NCBI GenBank assembly: GCA_947589575.1
Contig: CANQBM010000001.1
Location: 62,001 to 126,000, forward strand
Length of the DNA: 64,000 bases
Direction of reading: 5' to 3'
DNA from: an uncultured Clostridia bacterium
GTDB taxonomy: Bacteria; Bacillota; Clostridia; Oscillospirales; Acutalibacteraceae
Both the position numbers and the translations under genes were made by a program. The notes under the pieces were generated by a model. That model made no database searches. It was not told the origin of the DNA and was given only the letters and a program-made list of their open reading frames with translations. Position 1 is the first letter of the stretch. Every line of letters begins with the position of its first letter. This document shows, one piece after another, positions 9,183 through 18,369 of the stretch.

Positions 9183-11381
9183 TTATAAGTGTAAAACTCT
9201 TTCCTTAATTTCCTGTGTTCTGCCCTGATTCCAGAACTGTGTGCCGATGTAGCCGCAGGTTCTTCTTGCAACATTCATCTTATCCTGATCCTCGTTGCCG
9301 CACTTAGGACATCTCCAGATGAGCTTTCCGTCTTCATTTTCGACAATCTGAATTTCGCCGTCATATCCGCAGCATTGGCAGTAATCCGACTTTGTGTTAA
9401 GCTCAGCATACATAATATTGTCATAGATAAATCTCATTACCTGTAACACGGCGGGAATATTGTTCTGCATATTCGGAACCTCAACATATGAGATTGCACC
9501 GCCGGGTGAAAGCGCCTGAAACTCAGATTCAAATTTGAGTTTGGTGAAAGCGTCGATTTCTTCTGATACATGAACATGGTAAGAGTTTGTGATATAGTTT
9601 CTGTCTGTTACACCCTTGATAATGCCGAAACGCTTTTGCAGGCATTTTGCAAATTTATATGTAGTGGATTCAAGCGGAGTTCCATAAATGCTGTAATCAA
9701 TATTTTCCTCTGCCTTCCACTTTGCGCAGGCATCGTTCATATAGCGCATAACCTTAAGAGCAAAGGGTTTGCCCTCATCGTCTGTGTGCGATTTTCCTGT
9801 CATATATTTTGTACACTCGTAAAGGCCGGCATATCCAAGAGAAATTGTTGAATATCCGTTAAAGAGGAGTTTGTCGATTGTCTCGCCTTTTTTGAGTCTT
9901 GCAAGAGCGCCATATTGCCAAAGAATAGGAGCTGCGTCGCTTTTTGTTCCCATAAGTCTGTTGTGACGGCATAAAAGCGCTCTGTGGCAAAGATCAAGAC
10001 GGTCATCAAATATTTTCCAGAATTTAGTCATATCTCCGCCGGACGAGCAGGCTATATCAACAAGGTTGAGAGTTACAACGCCCTGATTGAAGCGTCCGTA
10101 ATACTTGTGTTTACCTTCTTCATAATTCTTGGCGTTTGCGATATTACCCACTCTGTTCTCGGTAAATCTGTCAGGAGTAAGGAAGGAACGGCATCCCATA
10201 CAGGTATAAACATCGCCCTTAAGATCTTTCATAACCTTTTCGCTGATATAATCGGGCACCATTCTCTTTGCCGTGCATTTTGCCGCAATCTCTGTAAGAT
10301 AGAAATACTCGCTATCCTCGTTAATATTATCCTCTTCAAGAACATAAATGAGTTTTGGAAATGCAGGAGTAATCCATACGCCGCTTTCGTTTTTAACACC
10401 CTGAATTCTCTGCCTGAGAGTTTCCTCGATGATAAGCGCAAGGTCTTTCTTTTCCTGTTCGTTCTTTGCCTCGTTAAGATACATAAATACTGTAACAAAA
10501 GGCGCCTGACCGTTTGTTGTAAGCAGTGTAACAACCTGATACTGAATTGTCTGGACACCTCTGCGTATCTCGTCGCGGAGGCGGTTTTCGGTAATCTTGG
10601 AAATCTTTTCCTCATCAAGCTTTACGCCGAAATCGTTTGATTCCTCAATAACCTGCTTGCGTATTTTTTCACGGCTGATTTGTACGAAAGGCGCGAGGTG
10701 TGTAAGGGAAATTGATTGTCCGCCGTACTGGCTTGAAGCCACCTGCGCGATAATCTGTGTAGCGATGTTGCAGGCAGTAGAAAAGCTGTGGGGTTTTTCT
10801 ATCATTGTGTCGGAGATAACTGTGCCGTTTTGGAGCATATCCTCAAGATTAACAAGATCGCAGTTATGCATATGCTGTGCAAAATAATCAGCGTCATGGA
10901 AATGGATAATGCCGTTCTCGTGCGCCTCAACAATATCCTGAGGGAGAAGAATTCTCTTAGTAATGTCTTTTGAAACCTCGCCCGCCATATAATCACGCTG
11001 AACGGAATTTACAGTCGGATTTTTATTTGAGTTTTCCTGCTTAACCTCTTCGTTGTTGCACTCGATAAGTGAAAGAATTTGGTTGTCGGTAGTGTTTGCT
11101 TTTCTTATAAGAGTGCGGTTGTAACGATACTTAACATAAAGTCTTGCAACCTCAAACGCACCCTGTGCCATAATCTGATTTTCAACAATATCCTGGATTT
11201 CCTCAACAGACAGAGCGCGGTTTGCCTTTGAAATCTTAAATTCAATGTACTCTGCAATTTCATTAATCTGACTTGGTGAAAGCTCTTCTTTTTTGCAAGC
11301 GGCATTTGCCTTTGAAACGGCAACAATAATTTTATTAATATCAAAATCAACTTCTGTGCCGTTACGCTTGATTATTTTCAT
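9183..11381 (-). CDS. nrdD: Anaerobic ribonucleoside-triphosphate reductase (class III)
   Basis: N-terminal ATP-cone; C-terminal Zn CxxC pairs and glycyl radical motif RRTCGYIGTQFWNQGR. Confidence 0.97.
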   Translation of the reverse strand: MKIIKRNGTEVDFDINKIIVAVSKANAACKKEELSPSQINEIAEYIEFKISKANRALSVEEIQDIVENQIMAQGAFEVARLYVKYRYNRTLIRKANTTDNQILSLIECNNEEVKQENSNKNPTVNSVQRDYMAGEVSKDITKRILLPQDIVEAHENGIIHFHDADYFAQHMHNCDLVNLEDMLQNGTVISDTMIEKPHSFSTACNIATQIIAQVASSQYGGQSISLTHLAPFVQISREKIRKQVIEESNDFGVKLDEEKISKITENRLRDEIRRGVQTIQYQVVTLLTTNGQAPFVTVFMYLNEAKNEQEKKDLALIIEETLRQRIQGVKNESGVWITPAFPKLIYVLEEDNINEDSEYFYLTEIAAKCTAKRMVPDYISEKVMKDLKGDVYTCMGCRSFLTPDRFTENRVGNIANAKNYEEGKHKYYGRFNQGVVTLNLVDIACSSGGDMTKFWKIFDDRLDLCHRALLCRHNRLMGTKSDAAPILWQYGALARLKKGETIDKLLFNGYSTISLGYAGLYECTKYMTGKSHTDDEGKPFALKVMRYMNDACAKWKAEENIDYSIYGTPLESTTYKFAKCLQKRFGIIKGVTDRNYITNSYHVHVSEEIDAFTKLKFESEFQALSPGGAISYVEVPNMQNNIPAVLQVMRFIYDNIMYAELNTKSDYCQCCGYDGEIQIVENEDGKLIWRCPKCGNEDQDKMNVARRTCGYIGTQFWNQGRTQEIKERVLHL

Positions 11382-11446
11382 TTTTTAACCCCCTCAACAA
11401 TTATTACAAAAAAGTTACAATCAAAAGACTCGACTGCAATAATAAT

Positions 11447-11504
11447 ACCAAATATTTTGGATTGTGTCAATAGAAAAAATTAAAAAAAGCACAAGATATT
11501 GTAT
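11447..11504 (-). promoter_or_regulatory. Candidate NrdR box pair upstream of nrdD
   Basis: Minus-strand ATACAATATCTTGTGC (11489-11504; 13/16 to acaCwAtATaTwGtgt) and weaker ATCCAAAATATTTGGT (11447-11462), centres 42 bp apart. Confidence 0.45.
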
Positions 11505-11553
11505 TTTTAATTTTTTAGGACCACAATTATATGTATATGAGCAAAAACAGACA

Positions 11554-11574
11554 TTTGTCTGTTTCACAGACAAA
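11554..11574. repeat. Inverted repeat TTTGTCTG-TTTCA-CAGACAAA
   Basis: Perfect 8-bp arms in the nrdD upstream region. Confidence 0.6.
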
Positions 11575-11694
11575 ATTGTAATTTTTACGTTTAAAAATAA
11601 GGAAAAACGATTACAAAACAACGTGAAACAAAATTGTTAAATTTAGTTAAATTAAAAAATATCACGCAGAAAAGATTTTTACTTTTTGTCAACA

Positions 11695-11725
11695 CAAAAA
11701 ATCCACCGCAGCAAAACAGCGGTGG
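11695..11725 (-). terminator. Intrinsic terminator of tagD
   Basis: Minus strand CCACCGC-N9-GCGGTGG then ATTTTTTG. Confidence 0.85.
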
Positions 11726-11752
11726 AAATGATAGTAATGTTATTTATTTTTA

Positions 11753-12187
11753 TCAATCTTTATCGGGGAGCTGGTCTACACCGTTTACAGCTTCCTTGAG
11801 TCCGAGATCGTGTTTAATCATTGTTGTTGAAACACCCGGAGTCCTGTCAAGGAATACAAGTTCGCAGTAATCCTTGAGATAATCAAATTTGTCGCTGCCT
11901 GCCCAGTCGCCGCCCATAACAACTGTGTCAATATGATATTCCTTTACGTCGTCAAGCTTTTGCTCCCAGCAGTTTTCGGGAATGACAAGGTCAACATATC
12001 TTATTGCCTCAAGCATTTTTTTCCTTGTCTCATAGGTATGGTATGCCTTTTTACCCTTTCCCGCGTTAAACTCATCTGTTGAAAGCGCAACTACAAGATA
12101 GTCGCCTAAAGCCTTTGCTCTTTGTAAAAGTCTGATGTGACCGTAATGTAAAAGGTCAAAAGTTCCGTATGTTAAAATTCTTTTCAT
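11753..12187 (-). CDS. tagD: Glycerol-3-phosphate cytidylyltransferase family protein
   Basis: YGTFDLLHYGHIRLL, RTPGVSTTMI signature of the TagD family. Confidence 0.88.
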   Translation of the reverse strand: MKRILTYGTFDLLHYGHIRLLQRAKALGDYLVVALSTDEFNAGKGKKAYHTYETRKKMLEAIRYVDLVIPENCWEQKLDDVKEYHIDTVVMGGDWAGSDKFDYLKDYCELVFLDRTPGVSTTMIKHDLGLKEAVNGVDQLPDKD

Positions 12188-12266
12188 AATTATCTCCTGA
12201 GATTAAGAAATGACGCTATAATTAAAGCATATAAAATATAAAATGTCAAGAATTTAGCTTATTATA

Positions 12267-13910
12267 CTATATTTTCTGTCCTGTTGAAAGGTCAAAAACA
12301 AAATTTTTGTTAATGCCGTTTAAAGTGTAATCAATTTTTATAATTTTATCTTTAATAAATTCAGCGTTATTAATAACAGCCTTGGGCGCGGTTATTGTGT
12401 CAATAAATATCCTCTTTTGTTCATCGGTGTAGGTTGAAACATCATCTGAAACAAAGAGCAGATTACCGCACAGACTGTTCACCTGCGCAACAATTTTTCT
12501 TTTACTGAGAGGCATTTTTATATTATTATCACGCAAAAGAAAAACATCAGGGTCATTTAAAAACGCTCTGCCGTCAAGATGCCTGCGAAACACGGTGTTT
12601 GTAAGCGTGTTTTGTGTTGAAACGTCCTCGCGCGAAAACGCCTTGTTCTCCCAGCAAAGACCTACATCGGCTCCGATACGGCAGAAATCAACTTTACCGA
12701 ATGCGGGCGCGAGCGGAACACCGCAGCCAAGAATAATTTTATCACCGCAGAGCTTTCTTAAAAGCTCCATTGCGTCACACATAATTTCGCCGCGGCTTTT
12801 ACCGTGAATAGGGATAATCGAGCAGGCGTAAAGAAAATCGAGCTTTACCATATCGTATCCCCAGATATTTAAAACGGTGTCGAAAACTTTTTGAAGATAC
12901 GTTCTTACCTCTTTATTGTAAATATCAAGCGCGTAAAATCCGCCCCAGTTATGTGAGGCGTAGTGGTGTTTACCGTTTTTATCACAAACGAGCCAGTCCT
13001 TGTGCTGCTTGTAAATATGTGATTTCAAAGTAACGGCAAACGGCGCAAGCCAAAGACCCGCAAGCATTCCCCGCTTATGAATTTTGTCTGCCGCGTCCTT
13101 CATACCGTTTGGAAATTTATTTTTGTCTGTTTCAAGCCAGTCGCCGACAGTCCGCTCATATCCGTCGTCAATCTGAAAAATGTCAATTTTGGTATTCAGC
13201 TTAGAGATTGCGTCAAGGTCGCGCGAAACAATATCCTGCGTAACATTCGTATAGTAGTTATACCAGGTTGTATATCCGCATTTTCTTTCAACTCTCGGCT
13301 TGGGTATATTCATCATTTCAAAATATTCATCAAATACAGCATTATATTCACCCTTGAGAACAGCAAGCGACAAAACAAGCGTATCATTTTTAAATGAAAC
13401 ACCCTCAAGGTCCTTTTCAATTACAATGGTTTCAGCAGAGGAGTTAAAGGTAATGATAGTGTATCCGGCTTTTTCGCTGAGAGAGCCGAGAAGAAAAAGC
13501 TCGCTGCCGTTTCTTACGTATCCATATGAGTAACCGTAAAAAACGCCTGCCTTTTCAGGATATTTATGGAATGTTAAATCGCCCGCTCCCCAGATTCCTA
13601 AGGGATTGACCTTTCTTTTTTCAATTCCCATTATTCTGGGATTAAATTCGTCCATAGAGCTGTTAGGTGAATATTCCTTTGATACAGTCCAGCTCTGATA
13701 GCCGTTTGTAAAAATACGCTGACTGCTGTTAAATTTAAAGGGCATGGACATTTCAAATTTAATAAATTCAATTTCACGCTTTGGTTTAAGCGTAAGCGTT
13801 GTCAGCTTATTTTCGTTTTTTGTTTGAACCGAAAAATCGGGAGTATTGGTCAAATCGGTTTTCTTAACCTTTCCGTCTGCTTTATATATAAAGCTAAAAC
13901 TGTAATTCAT
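12267..13910 (-). CDS. Alpha-galactosidase, GH36-like (clan GH-D)
   Basis: TWYNYYTNV, IFQIDDGYERTVGDWLETDKNKFPNGM, GLWLAPF, KLDFLYACS. Confidence 0.88.
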   Translation of the reverse strand: MNYSFSFIYKADGKVKKTDLTNTPDFSVQTKNENKLTTLTLKPKREIEFIKFEMSMPFKFNSSQRIFTNGYQSWTVSKEYSPNSSMDEFNPRIMGIEKRKVNPLGIWGAGDLTFHKYPEKAGVFYGYSYGYVRNGSELFLLGSLSEKAGYTIITFNSSAETIVIEKDLEGVSFKNDTLVLSLAVLKGEYNAVFDEYFEMMNIPKPRVERKCGYTTWYNYYTNVTQDIVSRDLDAISKLNTKIDIFQIDDGYERTVGDWLETDKNKFPNGMKDAADKIHKRGMLAGLWLAPFAVTLKSHIYKQHKDWLVCDKNGKHHYASHNWGGFYALDIYNKEVRTYLQKVFDTVLNIWGYDMVKLDFLYACSIIPIHGKSRGEIMCDAMELLRKLCGDKIILGCGVPLAPAFGKVDFCRIGADVGLCWENKAFSREDVSTQNTLTNTVFRRHLDGRAFLNDPDVFLLRDNNIKMPLSKRKIVAQVNSLCGNLLFVSDDVSTYTDEQKRIFIDTITAPKAVINNAEFIKDKIIKIDYTLNGINKNFVFDLSTGQKI

Positions 13911-13919
13911 ACGAACACC

Positions 13920-14981
13920 TCACAGCGTTTTATTTTTTTTCTTTTTCCTAAGCAATAAAAGTATGCCTGCCAACACGATAGCGCAGACAGTTGAAAAAAT
14001 AATAATGATGGCAAAAACAAATGATTGATTTAAAAGATCTGTGTGTTTTGGCATAACAGAGTAATAGCGTGAGAGAGCCATAAGCGCATCCCGTGTTGCA
14101 TAAGGGCTGTCCGCATTATTATAAGTGAAAACACCTGTATCAGAGCCCTCAAATGCGCACAGTTCTTCATAGATACCGTTTAAAACAGCAGAACTTTTTT
14201 CGGTATTGCCAAAGCAGGCTGTATATGACGATTGCGCCATTAGAGCAAGTGCGGTTGAATCCGCGTTGGGTTTTGTATCATATTTTGGATTAAAGCAGTA
14301 ACCGCCGTCTACCCTGTAGCTTTCAAGAACTTCTATTGCGTCATTAATAACTTTTTTATATTTTTCCAAACGAATCCCGCTGTTACAAACTGCGTCAATA
14401 AAATACGCGGTGTTGTCGCAGGAAAAGCCGAAATAGTCAACACCTTTGCCCGCTTTATAGTATTTGCCGATATATGCGTCGCAGAGCGCTTGTAAAAATT
14501 TTTCTGAATTTTTACAGCAAAGCGCCGCCTGAATAACGATGCGGTAGTAATTAGGTGTAATTATATCAGCCGACGGGTCCGTTTTTATAAATATTTTTGT
14601 TATATCACAGCCGTTAAAATCCGCGGGGTTTTCACCAAGACTGATCAGAGCAATAATTACAGCGGCGTATGTTGTAAGATTTTCACCGTAAGATGAAACA
14701 ATTTTTCCGCCGTTTCTGTCAAGATTTGCTTTCACATCTGACAAAAAAGATTTTGAAAATTCCGATACATCGGCGCCAGAGCCGGCAAGGATACAAAAAT
14801 CTACTGCATCGTTAACGCCGTAACTCTCAATGTCATTTGTAAGATATGCCGCCGCGCCGTTAATTTGTTCCTTAATTTTTTTAACATTTGGTGTATCTTT
14901 TGCGAAGGAAGTTATGTTCGCAGTAAATATAATACAGAGGAAAAGGAGAAACGACAATATCCTTTTAAATTTATAATTCAT
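13920..14981 (-). CDS. Membrane-anchored alpha/alpha-toroid (prenyltransferase/terpene-cyclase repeat-like) protein
   Basis: Signal peptide, repeats such as VDGGYCFNPKYDTKPNADSTALALMA, C-terminal TM and KKKKNK tail; start placed at MNYKFKRI (ORF-track start overlaps the upstream gene). Confidence 0.7.
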   Translation of the reverse strand: MNYKFKRILSFLLFLCIIFTANITSFAKDTPNVKKIKEQINGAAAYLTNDIESYGVNDAVDFCILAGSGADVSEFSKSFLSDVKANLDRNGGKIVSSYGENLTTYAAVIIALISLGENPADFNGCDITKIFIKTDPSADIITPNYYRIVIQAALCCKNSEKFLQALCDAYIGKYYKAGKGVDYFGFSCDNTAYFIDAVCNSGIRLEKYKKVINDAIEVLESYRVDGGYCFNPKYDTKPNADSTALALMAQSSYTACFGNTEKSSAVLNGIYEELCAFEGSDTGVFTYNNADSPYATRDALMALSRYYSVMPKHTDLLNQSFVFAIIIIFSTVCAIVLAGILLLLRKKKKNKTL

Positions 14982-14991
14982 AATATATATA

Positions 14992-15483
14992 TTAGTTATC
15001 ATATGAGCAAATGTAGGAAAATTCAATGCTGTCACCGTCTGTAACCGTGTAACTGTCACATGCTTCTGACGGTGATTTTCCGTTTATATAGTAGATCCAG
15101 CCGCTCTGATTACCGCAATCCTTTTCATCAATATTATTAAAGCCTGAAATGTATTTGCCGAAACTGCTGCTTGATATATTGACAGGTATCTCATTTCCGC
15201 CGCAAGCGGATACAACCGCGTCGCAGGCAGTGCTTCCGTCGGGCACGGTTACGGAATATTCATTCATAATATATCCGTCTGACGGAACGTATTTTTCATG
15301 CCCTGCTTTAAGACTGTCCATATTGCTGAGTATGCTTTTACATTCAACAGTAACAGTACAGGTAACGGTTGATGCTGTGTTGCTGTTTTGCTTATTATTA
15401 CTGCCCACTCCGCAACCGAAAAAAGCAAAACAGAAAACGAAGCTTAATAATATAACTGTAAATTTTTTCATAATATCCCTCAT
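14992..15483 (-). CDS. DUF4430-domain lipoprotein (transcobalamin C-terminal-like)
   Basis: Lipobox-like AFFGC; DUF4430 signature GWIYYINGKSPSEACDSYTVTDGDSIEFSY. Confidence 0.78.
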   Translation of the reverse strand: MRDIMKKFTVILLSFVFCFAFFGCGVGSNNKQNSNTASTVTCTVTVECKSILSNMDSLKAGHEKYVPSDGYIMNEYSVTVPDGSTACDAVVSACGGNEIPVNISSSSFGKYISGFNNIDEKDCGNQSGWIYYINGKSPSEACDSYTVTDGDSIEFSYICSYDN

Positions 15484-15506
15484 AATTTACGGCATAAATA
15501 TGCCTG

Positions 15507-16046
15507 TTATTTTTTATATATTTCTTCCTTCAGAATTCCGATATACGGCAGATTTCTATAAAACTGATTGTAATCAAGCCCGTAGCCTACGACAAACGCG
15601 TCGGGAACATTAACGCCGTAATAGTCTGCTTTAATGTCCGCCTCGCGTCGAGAGGGCTTGTCTAAAAGGGTGGCAATAGAGATTGATTTGGGATTTCTTT
15701 TTGACAGCATATCGTAAATATACTTTAAGGTATTGCCTGTATCAAGTATGTCTTCTACAAGAAGAACATCAAATCCCGTAAGATCATCATGTATGTCTTT
15801 GATAATTTTAATTTCTCCGCTTGACACCGTATCGCCGCCATAGCTTGAAGCTTGGATAAAATCAATTCTGCATTCCGTGTCAATATGCCTTGTGAGGTCG
15901 GACAAAAAATAAACCGAGCCTTTTAAAATACCGACTATAAGAAGATTTTTTCCTGCAAAGTCTGTTGTTATCCGGCTGCCAAGCCTTTTTGCAATACCCA
16001 AAAGCTCGTCCTCGGTTAAAATAATTTTTTCTATATCCTTATTCAT
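15507..16046 (-). CDS. hpt: Hypoxanthine phosphoribosyltransferase
   Basis: PRPP loop LLVEDILDTGNTL; VVGYGLDYNQFYRNLPYIG. Confidence 0.95.
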   Translation of the reverse strand: MNKDIEKIILTEDELLGIAKRLGSRITTDFAGKNLLIVGILKGSVYFLSDLTRHIDTECRIDFIQASSYGGDTVSSGEIKIIKDIHDDLTGFDVLLVEDILDTGNTLKYIYDMLSKRNPKSISIATLLDKPSRREADIKADYYGVNVPDAFVVGYGLDYNQFYRNLPYIGILKEEIYKK

Positions 16047-16214
16047 ATTTATATCTGTTCCTTAATTATTCTTATTAAAAATATTATACCATTCATACAG
16101 TTTAAAGTAAATATAAAACCTATTACTCAAAGAAGGTATTGGACAACGGTTTGTTGAAAATATAAATAAAAAGTGTTATTATATCTATTATATAAAAATG
16201 TTTAAGGAGTCAAA

Positions 16215-17345
16215 ATGGAGTGGGAATTTAATTTGCCTGTTAAACTGATTTTCGGAAACGGCAAAAGAAAAAATATTAAAAGCTTTATTGAAGAAATAGG
16301 CGGCACAAAAGGGGTGCTTGTTGCGTCAAGGAGCTTTGCAAAAAACGGACTTGCCGATGAATTTGTAAAAATGAGCGGCGGACTTATAAAGGGAATATTC
16401 AGCGATGTTAGACCTAATCCGACAACGGAGAATGTTGATAATTGTGTTAAGCTGATGAGAAAGCTTGACGCTGATTTTGCAGTTGCGCTCGGCGGAGGAT
16501 CGCCGATGGATTGCTGTAAGGCGGCTTGCGCAATCGCAAAGGGTGACGACGTAATCAGTTCCTATCATTCGGGAGGAAAAGCAGTAGACGGTAACGAAGC
16601 GATTCCTATGATTGCGGTTACCACAACTTCGGGTACAGCGTCCGAGGTAACGAATATATCTGTTTTGACGGATTTAAGTCTTAATCTCAAAAATCCTATG
16701 AATGACCCTGTAATGTATCCTAAAATTGCGGTTGTTGACCCGGAGCTTACCTTAACGGTTCCTCCTCAGGTTACAGCGTCAACAGGACTTGATGTCCTGT
16801 CACACGCTGTTGAGAGCTATTGGTCGACGATTAATCAGCCGGTTTGTTCATCCTGCTCTGTTTACAGCGCAAGGATTGTTTTTGAATGGCTTGAAAGAGC
16901 ATATAATAATCCGGACGATTTACAGGCGAGGGAGAAAATGGCGGAGGCTTCAATCGTTGCGGGAGTTGCTTTCAGTCATCCCAGAACAACAGGCTCGCAC
17001 GCTTGCTCATTTCCTCTAACAAATATTTACGGTGTTCCTCACGGCGAGGCTTGCGCTTTCACGCTTGATTACTTTATTAAATTTAATGCAGATAAAGCAG
17101 ACGGCGACGGAAGAATAAAAGCATTTGCAAGGGATTGCGGTTTCAGTTCACCTTATGAAATGGCTGATGAAATTACAGCGATGAAAAAGAGAATGAAAAT
17201 GAGAACCTCTCTTTCTGAAATAGGCTGTATAACAGACGAGCAGATTGCAACGCTTACCAAAAAGAGTATGTCGATGCTGATGTCCAGAAATCCCGTTGCG
17301 CTTACAGAAAAGGATATTTTTGAAATGTACAACGCGCTTAGATAA
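16215..17345 (+). CDS. Iron-containing alcohol dehydrogenase
   Basis: ALGGGSPMDCCKA, TTTSGTASEVT, GLDVLSHAVES, PHGEACAFTL. Confidence 0.95.
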   Translation: MEWEFNLPVKLIFGNGKRKNIKSFIEEIGGTKGVLVASRSFAKNGLADEFVKMSGGLIKGIFSDVRPNPTTENVDNCVKLMRKLDADFAVALGGGSPMDCCKAACAIAKGDDVISSYHSGGKAVDGNEAIPMIAVTTTSGTASEVTNISVLTDLSLNLKNPMNDPVMYPKIAVVDPELTLTVPPQVTASTGLDVLSHAVESYWSTINQPVCSSCSVYSARIVFEWLERAYNNPDDLQAREKMAEASIVAGVAFSHPRTTGSHACSFPLTNIYGVPHGEACAFTLDYFIKFNADKADGDGRIKAFARDCGFSSPYEMADEITAMKKRMKMRTSLSEIGCITDEQIATLTKKSMSMLMSRNPVALTEKDIFEMYNALR

Positions 17346-17375
17346 AAAGACACTGGCAGCTTCGAGAAATGAACT

Positions 17376-17477
17376 AAATTTACCTTTTTGCAATTCGTAG
17401 GCGTACAAAGGTACGGTAGAGTTGCCAAAAGGCGAAAATGCCGAAAGCCACTTGAATTCGATGTTCAAGCGGCTTTC
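17376..17477. other. Highly structured intergenic element (several nested inverted repeats)
   Basis: TACCTTT(17381)...AAAGGTA(17407), GCCAAAAGGC, GGCGAAAATGCC, and 14-nt-arm GAAAGCCACTTGAA...TTCAAGCGGCTTTC (17443-17477, one mismatch). Confidence 0.6.
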
Positions 17478-17603
17478 ACAATATAAAAGTATATTTAAAA
17501 TTAAACGATATTTTGTTTTAAATATATAAATGTTTATATGCCTGTTTTTATTTAGGCGTGGTTCAGACCACTTTATCGACAGTCTGAGGGGCTGTTAATT
17601 TAT

Positions 17604-18308
17604 TTAACAGCGTCTATTTATTTGGTTTAATTTTGTTTTTAATTTTTTCGGGAGCGGTTTTAAGCTGTTTAGAGCGTTTTTTAAATGCTCGTGCGTTTCT
17701 TTAAGTTCCTCACGTTCAACATAGCATTGTACAGCCAAACCGATGAACGCAATTATAATTGCTGAAATTGTTTTAATAATATGCGGTAATCCTAATACGT
17801 TTTCTAGAATATCAAAAAGCATGAACGAGCCTGAAAACGATGTGGTTATTATGACCATTATATATTTGTATTTTATACTTAAAATTGCGCAAACAACACC
17901 AATTATAAATCCTAAGAGAACGCTGACGGAATCACCTAAAAAGGAAAGATACGAAGGCACGGAAATAAAGACCATTATAAGCGTGGTAATAAAAAGCTGT
18001 ACACGAAATATTTTTTTTGAGTAAACGGCACAAACTACACCTATTCCCGCGCATATGATAACGCATACCCAGAATACAGCTCCCTTTGGAGCAAACAGCG
18101 CCTCAACAGCAATCAAAGGAACAATAAAGCCGATATCGAAAAAGAAAAATGCTTTCCACAATTTATGCACGGTATGACCGAAAAAGCAGGTTGCGGCGGT
18201 ACATATTCCGAGAATCCACGGCAAAATAATTTCTGCCAGGCGGCTCAGTTTTTCAAATTCCGGCGGAATATAGCTTATAACAGTTTCAATAAATTCATAA
18301 AATTCCAC
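17604..18308 (-). CDS. Multi-pass membrane protein, TMEM198/DUF4203-like
   Basis: About seven hydrophobic helices, glycine-rich TMs, charged C-terminal tail. Confidence 0.55.
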   Translation of the reverse strand: MEFYEFIETVISYIPPEFEKLSRLAEIILPWILGICTAATCFFGHTVHKLWKAFFFFDIGFIVPLIAVEALFAPKGAVFWVCVIICAGIGVVCAVYSKKIFRVQLFITTLIMVFISVPSYLSFLGDSVSVLLGFIIGVVCAILSIKYKYIMVIITTSFSGSFMLFDILENVLGLPHIIKTISAIIIAFIGLAVQCYVEREELKETHEHLKNALNSLKPLPKKLKTKLNQINRRC

Positions 18309-18326
18309 TTTAATACTCTTTCAGAG

Positions 18327-18353
18327 AAAAAAGCCCCGAGAGGGACTTTTTTC
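18327..18353 (-). terminator. Terminator after transketolase operon
   Basis: AAAAAAGCCCC-GAGA-GGGACTTTTTT. Confidence 0.85.
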
Positions 18354-18369
18354 TTATATCATCTTAATA

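Noticed and set aside
9984-10640. 218-aa plus-strand ORF inside nrdD
   Set aside because: Antisense shadow of a strongly conserved nrdD; low-complexity hydrophobic translation, no RBS.
11618-11632. ACGTGAAACA resembling a parS half-site upstream of nrdD
   Set aside because: The other half does not match; a single half-site is expected by chance.
15484-15506. Cobalamin riboswitch upstream of the DUF4430 gene
   Set aside because: Only ~23 bp to hpt; no B12-box-like sequence.
17148-17468. 106-aa minus ORF spanning the Fe-ADH 3' end and the structured element
   Set aside because: Antisense to ADH; more likely a by-product of the structured non-coding element.
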